Below, piece by piece: positions 15,399 through 21,136 of a stretch of DNA of 21,136 bases; position 1 is the stretch's first letter; every line of letters starts with the position of its first letter. Made by a program: the position numbers and the translations under genes. Source of the DNA: Cuspidothrix sp046080125 (GTDB lineage: Bacteria > Cyanobacteriota > Cyanobacteriia > Cyanobacteriales > Nostocaceae); NCBI GenBank assembly GCA_046080125.1, contig JBJTTJ010000019.1:1-21136 (forward strand), in the 5' to 3' direction. Below the pieces are notes generated by a model. That model made no database searches and was not told the origin of the DNA. It saw only the letters and a program-made list of their open reading frames with translations.

Positions 15399-16913
15399 TT
15401 AAGCAAGAGTTAAGAAACCAGTTTGCACTAAATAAGATGTGTAAGTTAGCAACAATTGAGAATCAATTGTAGGACAAACAATAGAACTGCCTTTGAGTGC
15501 TTCTAAGGTTTCCTCACAACTAATAATTGGTCTTCTGGATTGTAAATACAAATCAGGAATAGTGATTTGTTCATCAGACCAACGTTCCAATAAGAAAGGA
15601 CGCAAAGTATATAAAGGATTGTCTGGAGAAGTGACATTATTAATTAACTCTGCTTGCCATTCCTCATAAGGAATCATCTTAATAGAAAATCCGAAAGAAC
15701 GCACCCAGTCAACCAAAGATTTTAAAGAAGCAGGTTGAGGATGTTGTAGATGAAAAGCCTTACCTACAGACTTTTCCTGTCGAGAAAGATAAACAACAGA
15801 TTTACTAACATAATCAACAGGAGACATATCCAACATATAATCTACATCAGGGAAAGAACCCATTTGTAGGCAACCTTTAATCATCAAATTGATAAAGTCA
15901 TGGGTGTTACAAATCCCAGTTTTGCTATCTCCAGCAATGAGAGGAGGTCTGTAAATAGTGATAGGTAATCCACGACTGCCAGCAATTTTTACTAATTTTT
16001 CTGATACCCATTTAGTTTGGGAATAACCCAGAAAAATACCTTCCCAATCATTAAAATCATCCTGTTCCTTAACTACCTGACCAGCATAGGATGAGGATTC
16101 AAAAACAGCCACACTAGAAACATAATGAAATGGCTTTATTTTAGTTTGACAAGCCAAACGTAAAACTTCCTGTGTACCTAAAACATTAGCTGTTTTGAGG
16201 GCAGAGTAAGGATAAACATAATTGAGTAAAGCTGCACTATGATAAATAGTATCAATATTAGCAGCTAAATCTTGAAAATGTTCTGCATTAATACCCAAAT
16301 ATGGCTGGGCTAAATCACCAATTATCGGGATAATTCGGTTACTATATTCATCCTGCCAAACTACATACTGTTGCAGATTATTTTGTAATTTTGTTTTTCC
16401 CGATTCTAAATCATCAGCCCGCACTAAACAATAAAGATTTGCGTCCGTTGCTTCTAGTAATTCCTTGATAATGAAAGCGCCTAAATAACCCGTTCCTCCA
16501 GTTAGGAAGACATTTTGGGGGTTAGTAATAAAAGCCGCAGTCCCGACAGGTTGAATAGTGGGGTCAAGGACAGCTTCAGCACCTAAATCTAGAATAGGAA
16601 GGGCAAAATTAACACTAGAATTTGTGCTAGAAATGGAATCTTTTAGTTGAGAATCATCTGTTGATTCTTCCGACAAACGCCCAGAAAGTGCTGCAATATT
16701 GGGATAATGCCAAAGTAAAATAGGAGAAGGTTTAAAACCGAGTAATTCTTCTAATTTACTAATAATAATCATAGCTTGAGCTGAATCCAAACCATAATTT
16801 TCCAAATTTTCATTGACATCAACTTCGGCGGGAGTGACTCCAATGATTTCCGCTAAATTAGTGACTAGAAATTCTTGAATAGTTTCCGCACTATAACACT
16901 GTTTTAAACTCAT
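15399..16913 (-). CDS. hglB: Heterocyst glycolipid synthase HglB (HetM): ACP and thioester reductase
   Basis: HglB carries an acyl chain on its own carrier domain and releases it reductively; in heterocystous cyanobacteria it is needed for the fatty alcohols of the envelope glycolipid layer. The 504-residue protein has an N-terminal acyl carrier domain (about 10-80) with the phosphopantetheine serine in GLDSAQAM (S44). After a Ser/Thr-rich linker comes a NAD(P)H-dependent short-chain reductase of the thioester reductase group: nucleotide loop FLTGGTGYLG (136-145), a serine pair in HYVSSVAVF (S265/S266), and catalytic Tyr297 and Lys301 in GYSQTKW. Size and N-terminal sequence agree with Nostoc HetM/HglB as I recall it. 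GGAG stands eight bases before the ATG. Only two bases separate it from the PfaD-like gene upstream, so they share a transcript. hetN is not found downstream. Confidence 0.92.
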   Translation of the reverse strand: MSLKQCYSAETIQEFLVTNLAEIIGVTPAEVDVNENLENYGLDSAQAMIIISKLEELLGFKPSPILLWHYPNIAALSGRLSEESTDDSQLKDSISSTNSSVNFALPILDLGAEAVLDPTIQPVGTAAFITNPQNVFLTGGTGYLGAFIIKELLEATDANLYCLVRADDLESGKTKLQNNLQQYVVWQDEYSNRIIPIIGDLAQPYLGINAEHFQDLAANIDTIYHSAALLNYVYPYSALKTANVLGTQEVLRLACQTKIKPFHYVSSVAVFESSSYAGQVVKEQDDFNDWEGIFLGYSQTKWVSEKLVKIAGSRGLPITIYRPPLIAGDSKTGICNTHDFINLMIKGCLQMGSFPDVDYMLDMSPVDYVSKSVVYLSRQEKSVGKAFHLQHPQPASLKSLVDWVRSFGFSIKMIPYEEWQAELINNVTSPDNPLYTLRPFLLERWSDEQITIPDLYLQSRRPIISCEETLEALKGSSIVCPTIDSQLLLTYTSYLVQTGFLTLA

Positions 16914-16915
16914 TT

Positions 16916-18586
16916 TTACTTCTCCAATGTAGATAGAATCGGCTGATATTGACAGTAATCACGAGGCATTTGCAAACCCTGCATTTTTAAACTTTGAATC
17001 CGGTATGAAAAGGCTGCACCTTTCATGATTTGGTCAGCTACATCCACTACATGACGCTGATGAGGTTCTGACAAATAAGAACCGCGTACCCAATCATTGA
17101 AACCACCCATAGCTGGTCCACACCAGATTTGATAATCAACTTCCCGGCCTTTTTCACCACTACTAGACCATCGAGAAGATAAACCCAAATACCACCGAAA
17201 GATTAAGGCCATTTTTAGCTTAGGATTATTAACAGCCTTACCCAATTTCTCAGGATTTTTTTGGGATAAATAAGCGGCTGTACCTTCCCAAACTTCGGCA
17301 ATAGTTTTACGGAAAATTTGTTTTTCTAACTTCTCTTTTTCTGCTGCGGGAAGATGTTCAATAGAATCATAAGTGCGATATAATTCATACAATTTTTGGG
17401 CCCGCATTGGGAACATTGTCCCCCGTTTGAGAACTTGTAATTTGACTCCCATTTCAAACATATCTGCGGCAGGTGCCATAGTCATATCTGCCATTTCTGC
17501 TTGTGCTAACAGCTTTTTTGTATGTTCACAAGCCCCAGATTCCACACAAGCTTGATTAATTGAACCAGTTACAACATAGGCCGCACCCATCATAAAACTC
17601 GCTAAAGCTGATTCTGGTGTACCAATGCCTCCAGCTACTCCCACTCTAATAGGAACTGAGTAATTATATTCCCTTTGAATTTCATCTCTAAGGGCAATAA
17701 TTGAAGGTAATAAACATACTAAAGGACGATTATCTGTATGACCGCCAGAGTCAGCTTCCACAGTAATATCATCAGCCATTGGTACTTGACTGGCAAGATT
17801 TGCTTGTAATTCTGTAATTAGTCCTTGTTCAAGTAATTCTTTCAGAATTCTAGCTGGTGCCGGCTGTAAAAATTTCGTTGCTACTTCCCGACGGGAAATT
17901 TTAGCAATCACCTTATTTCTGATATCAATTTGATTAGCAGCATTTAATCTTAATCCAGCAACTCGATAATAAACGATGTTAGGAGTTAAGTCTAAAAATG
18001 CCGATGCTTCTACTATTCTAACACCATATTTCAGATATAAATCTACAGCCCGACGTTCAATAGTTGGTTCATTAGGACTGTGAATTAAATTGAAAGCGTA
18101 GGGTCCATTTGGTAACGCTTGTTGAATAGTATTAATAGCAGTTTCTAACCGTTCTGGGAGTAAACCACCTGCACCAAAAGAACTTAAAATTTTCTCTTTT
18201 CCTAGTGCAGTTACCATTTCTTCGGAAGCAATACCCCCAGCCATTGCTCCTGTCATGTAGGCGTATTTTACACCATAAGCGGCGAGAAAACTAGGGTCGC
18301 CAAGTTGTTGTAATCGGAGGGGAGGAAGTGAGATTAAAAGTTCTGGTTGTTCAGATAAACTATTATCATTAGGTGCTAAATAACCATCATTAGTAACACC
18401 TATTTTCCCTGCTATTTTAATAATATAACAGGGTTTATCTAATGTTAATAGTTTATCTTTGATGGCATTTTTTCCAAAGCTAATACAATCTAATGAACCC
18501 TTCCATACTTGGTTTTGATAATGATTACAGGTGAAAAAACCAAGTCCATTATCATGTTGATTTCTTACCGTCTCAATTGTTTTCAC
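16916..18586 (-). CDS. PfaD-like FMN-dependent enoyl reductase of the hgl cluster
   Basis: PfaD proteins are stand-alone trans-acting enoyl reductases of polyunsaturated fatty acid and polyketide synthases; here it should reduce enoyl intermediates during very-long-chain synthesis for heterocyst glycolipids. The 556-residue protein has an N-terminal extension typical of PfaD (to about 85) and a nitronate-monooxygenase-like TIM barrel. Its hallmarks are GAGGLLPERLE (138-148), NLIHSPNEP (166-174), EADSGGHTDNRP (277-288, the FMN-proximal GGHTD), VGVAGGIGTPESA (315-327) and VVTGSINQACVESG (338-351), followed by a long C-terminal helical part. The start codon is GTG at 18586 with GAGGA nine bases upstream. 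It lies 132 bp after the HglC-like gene and two bases before hglB. In the cluster order often written hglEGFDCAB it would correspond to hglA, but I am not certain of the symbol. Confidence 0.85.
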   Translation of the reverse strand: MKTIETVRNQHDNGLGFFTCNHYQNQVWKGSLDCISFGKNAIKDKLLTLDKPCYIIKIAGKIGVTNDGYLAPNDNSLSEQPELLISLPPLRLQQLGDPSFLAAYGVKYAYMTGAMAGGIASEEMVTALGKEKILSSFGAGGLLPERLETAINTIQQALPNGPYAFNLIHSPNEPTIERRAVDLYLKYGVRIVEASAFLDLTPNIVYYRVAGLRLNAANQIDIRNKVIAKISRREVATKFLQPAPARILKELLEQGLITELQANLASQVPMADDITVEADSGGHTDNRPLVCLLPSIIALRDEIQREYNYSVPIRVGVAGGIGTPESALASFMMGAAYVVTGSINQACVESGACEHTKKLLAQAEMADMTMAPAADMFEMGVKLQVLKRGTMFPMRAQKLYELYRTYDSIEHLPAAEKEKLEKQIFRKTIAEVWEGTAAYLSQKNPEKLGKAVNNPKLKMALIFRWYLGLSSRWSSSGEKGREVDYQIWCGPAMGGFNDWVRGSYLSEPHQRHVVDVADQIMKGAAFSYRIQSLKMQGLQMPRDYCQYQPILSTLEK

Positions 18587-18666
18587 GGTAGTTATTCCTC
18601 AATGTATAAGCAAAGGATTTGAAATGAATAATTAAGGAGTTTGCTAGGGTTTTTTAGAATAAAATT

Positions 18667-18718
18667 CGTAACACACCAAACTCTTAATAATGGTGCGTTA
18701 CGCTGTCGCTAACACACC
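18667..18718. repeat. Three-arm palindromic repeat in the hgl spacer
   Basis: CGTAACACACC (18667-18677) pairs with GGTGCGTTACG (18692-18702), 10 of 11 plus one G-T pair. The second arm can instead pair, with mismatches, with the third, CGCTAACACACC (18707-18718). The core GGTGCGTTACGC...AACACACC resembles a dispersed intergenic repeat common in cyanobacteria, as I recall. It abuts the stop codon of the HglC-like gene and fills half of the spacer before the PfaD-like gene. There is no T-run, so read-through into the next gene is likely. Confidence 0.6.
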
Positions 18719-21136
18719 CTATAGAGCTTCGTTGAGTAAGTTTTGAGCGCAAGCTAATTGTAATTGGATAATTTCGCTCATTTGTTGACTAGAATCTTGT
18801 CTAGCTGCTAAGAAGTTTATGTGTGTTTTGGTTAGTTTAGCAGTGTTATTACTCAGGTTTTGATACTGAGCTTTTTTTAAATCATTCATGCTAATTTTCT
18901 CACCAGATTCTTGATTTATGTTTGGCTTGAAGATTTTTGTTGACTCAAAGAATTTTAGTTTATTTGATAATTCCAAACCGTTCTCCATGATCATTTTTAT
19001 GGTATTTTTCTCTATTTTGGGCTGGGGTTGAGGGTAAATATCTGTGGGTGCTATTTCCTCCGAAACCTGTAGGGAATTAATGATTTTATACTCTTGCTGA
19101 GTAGAAATTTTTTGCTTTTGGTAATTAGCAAAAAGTCGCCGATTGTCTGCATTCAAAATAGCAGAAGTTATGGAATTACCACCTAATATAACTTTTCTTA
19201 GTGCAGCTTTTTTTCGTTGGGTATTTTCTGAGGATAAGTTATACAAAGGAGCTAGATTCAGATTTACTTGATGACTCAATAGTTTTGCTAATGCTTTAAT
19301 TAGGGAACTATGGTCATCTATACCGCGTCGGTTTAGGGATACGGTAATATGTTCTTGATTACCAAGATTTTTACTTATCCAACGCGAACAAATACCACCA
19401 GCACCAGCTTCAATAAAGATTTTTGCTCCGTCAGCATAGACACGATTAACTAAGCGGGGAAAGTCTAATTCCTGACATAAACCTGTAGCAATATGATGAG
19501 CAATTGATTCACTTTCTAGGGAAATGGGTTGATATTTAGCAGCAGAATAAAATATAACTCCGGGAATTTGTCGTGCTGGTAAGTTATTGAGTTTAACTAA
19601 TTCTGGGTATTCTGACTGCATAGCTTGACAATGAATTACATGATCAAATGGTGCAGGAAAGGCATTACAACCCAGTTTTTTAATCACTCGTTCACAAGCT
19701 GCTGGTTCACCGCCAATTAATACTTCTTCTGATGTATTAATTTGGGTTAAATAAACATAATTTTCGCTTTTTAAACATTCTCTTACCTGTGCAGGACTGG
19801 CTATCAGTACATAGTTACCCCACAAATTATTATGGAAATTGGTAGAATTTTTTGGTAGTCTCCAATACTCACAAACAGCATTTTTTGAGCCTGATAATCT
19901 ATCACCAAATAAGTTAGAAGAATTAAAGGTATTACTTCCTTGATAGAAGTTACTCCAAACTCCTTGAGCAACCATCATACTGGTTTCTCCCAAACTATAA
20001 CCAAAGATATATTTGGGTTTAATTTGAAAGTCGTCGCTGATAATTGTGGTCATAAGTCTGGTAAATAGCATTTCTGCTTCAAACATAGCCAGAGAATCAG
20101 CTAACAATTTTTTTTCTAATATTTCTAATTCTCTGGTAGATAATTTCCCTAAACTTCTCGGAAATACTAGTTTTTCTACATCAGCGGCGCGTTTGTAAAG
20201 ACTTTTGACAATTACATCATCAAAAGCTTTAGGAAATAGTCGGAATAATGTCCGACCAATACCTAAATAAGAGTTAACTGCTGCGGGGTAAATAAAGGCA
20301 ATTTCACCAGTTTTACCTAATGGTTTTGGTGTGAAATAACTACCTATGGGAGTTTGCCAATCTTTGCCATTTTCAAAGGCGTTTGTTATACCTTTTTTGG
20401 CAGAATTAATTTCTTTAATTAATTCTTTTTGGTTACGTCCAGTAATTGATAATGTGTACTTTGTATCAGAATTTTGCTGAAATTTAAGAAAGTTCTGAGT
20501 AGCTGTATCTTTGAGATCATCTGTATTTTCAATTGTTGCCTGTAGATGATCTAATGCTGCTAATAAGCTAGATTGATCATTAGCGACTAGAGGGAAAAGA
20601 TGAAAAGATTTTGACTCTAAATAACGATTTTGTGGTTCTGGTTGATTGGTTTCTTCTGAGATAATTACATGAGCAAAAGAACCATCACAACCAATACTAT
20701 TAATAGCGGAAATTCTGCATTTGACTTCTTTTTGTAAGAACCAGGGTCGGGACTCCGTAGCAACATAAAAAGGACTACCTTCCCATACTTGCGGTGTTTT
20801 CACTCCAGACCAGTTGGGGGTTGTAGGTATATATTTATAATACAAACTCAGTGCAGTTTTAATTAAACTGGCAATTCCAGAGGCAACGAAGGTATGACCA
20901 ATATTAGATTTAACGCTACCTATAGCGCAGTGTAAACCATCTCCAACGGAAGGATAAGCTTGGAGAATACCATTAATTTCGGCTTCGTCTTCGGCAGGAA
21001 TACCACTAGCGCAGACTTCTAAATAGTTGACTTCTTGAGGTTGGATACCTGCTTGTTGAAACGCTTGTTTGCAGACTTGAGTAATGGTAGTATCATTTAT
21101 AGCCATAGATGCAGATTGACCAATACTAACAGCATC
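18719..21136 (-). CDS. hglC: HglC-like ketosynthase/acyltransferase, PfaB type (5' end outside window)
   Basis: The frame runs open past the right edge, so only the C-terminal 805 residues are seen; the ATG at 21106 is internal. Numbering from that Met, residues 1-150 are the second half of a ketosynthase-like domain, with KSNIGHT (66-72, H71) but with VCAS where the family has the HGTGT histidine. A linker (about 150-265) leads to an acyltransferase domain (266-640), starting GEIAFIYPA, with nucleophile S371 in FGYSLGE and H492 as likely catalytic His. A low-complexity tail without a carrier domain follows. A non-standard KS joined to an AT is the layout of PfaB in polyunsaturated fatty acid synthases, and HglC holds this place in heterocyst glycolipid clusters. 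The likely role is acyl loading or transfer onto the Hgl carrier domains. Same-strand PfaD-like and hglB genes follow. Confidence 0.82.
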   Translation of the reverse strand, partial: DAVSIGQSASMAINDTTITQVCKQAFQQAGIQPQEVNYLEVCASGIPAEDEAEINGILQAYPSVGDGLHCAIGSVKSNIGHTFVASGIASLIKTALSLYYKYIPTTPNWSGVKTPQVWEGSPFYVATESRPWFLQKEVKCRISAINSIGCDGSFAHVIISEETNQPEPQNRYLESKSFHLFPLVANDQSSLLAALDHLQATIENTDDLKDTATQNFLKFQQNSDTKYTLSITGRNQKELIKEINSAKKGITNAFENGKDWQTPIGSYFTPKPLGKTGEIAFIYPAAVNSYLGIGRTLFRLFPKAFDDVIVKSLYKRAADVEKLVFPRSLGKLSTRELEILEKKLLADSLAMFEAEMLFTRLMTTIISDDFQIKPKYIFGYSLGETSMMVAQGVWSNFYQGSNTFNSSNLFGDRLSGSKNAVCEYWRLPKNSTNFHNNLWGNYVLIASPAQVRECLKSENYVYLTQINTSEEVLIGGEPAACERVIKKLGCNAFPAPFDHVIHCQAMQSEYPELVKLNNLPARQIPGVIFYSAAKYQPISLESESIAHHIATGLCQELDFPRLVNRVYADGAKIFIEAGAGGICSRWISKNLGNQEHITVSLNRRGIDDHSSLIKALAKLLSHQVNLNLAPLYNLSSENTQRKKAALRKVILGGNSITSAILNADNRRLFANYQKQKISTQQEYKIINSLQVSEEIAPTDIYPQPQPKIEKNTIKMIMENGLELSNKLKFFESTKIFKPNINQESGEKISMNDLKKAQYQNLSNNTAKLTKTHINFLAARQDSSQQMSEIIQLQLACAQNLLNEAL

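Noticed and set aside
1..21136. CRISPR array or complete insertion sequence
   Set aside because: No regularly spaced repeats of 25-40 bp and no transposase-like protein are visible; the repeats found are short and dispersed.

Overview
The window looks like a chromosome segment from a filamentous, heterocyst-forming cyanobacterium (Nostocales). Three things point there. The DNA is AT-rich, and the 8-bp HIP1 motif GCGATCGC occurs about 14 times in the first 13.7 kb. The housekeeping proteins are cyanobacterial in type (sucrose-phosphatase, a class A penicillin-binding protein with a disordered tail, MgtE). Most diagnostic, the right third carries the 3' end of a heterocyst glycolipid (hgl) synthase operon that ends in hglB/hetM. 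I cannot name the genus from sequence alone.

Layout. 1-1249: an unrecognised membrane-anchored protein, possibly incomplete at its 5' edge. 1250-1618: a gap with a decayed YoeB/Txe-type toxin remnant (minus strand), a short repeat, and a good promoter. 1619-4187: a tightly packed operon, sucrose-phosphatase, then ruvA, then bioF, with 4-base ATGA start/stop overlaps. 4238-5434 (minus): a GAF-GGDEF diguanylate cyclase. 5731-10827 (minus): pyrB, mgtE and a class A PBP. 10944-12119 (plus): folK and a Nudix ADP-ribose pyrophosphatase type gene, facing an orphan PstB-like ATPase (12171-12953, minus) across a perfect 28-bp palindrome. 12954-13269: a repeat-rich spacer with a nested inverted repeat and an extended -10 promoter. 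13270-14496 (plus): an exported TPR protein with a terminator hairpin. 14497-15398: 900 bp without a gene. It contains a strong minus-strand terminator and a nested set of stems that together look like a separate structured RNA of about 180 nt, similar in architecture to 6S RNA. 15399-21136 (minus): the hgl operon end, running from a PfaB-like KS/AT protein (HglC-like, 5' end outside the window) through a PfaD-like FMN enoyl reductase to HglB, an ACP/thioester reductase.

How the genes work together. The three hgl genes belong to a Pfa/PKS-type system that builds the very long hydroxylated fatty alcohols of the heterocyst envelope. The HglC-like protein would load or transfer acyl units, the PfaD-like protein would reduce enoyl intermediates, and HglB would release the finished chain reductively as a fatty alcohol. 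The remaining genes are ordinary metabolism (biotin, pyrimidine, folate, sucrose), recombination, magnesium transport, cell wall and c-di-GMP signalling.

I do not see a clearly new multi-gene system. The most rewarding items are the candidate ncRNA at 14921-15102, the KS domain lacking its HGTGT histidine, the PstB-like ATPase with altered catalytic motifs, the GAF domain that seems to have lost its bilin-binding segment, and the toxin remnant. hetN/hetI are not found downstream of hglB, unlike the arrangement I recall in Nostoc PCC 7120.
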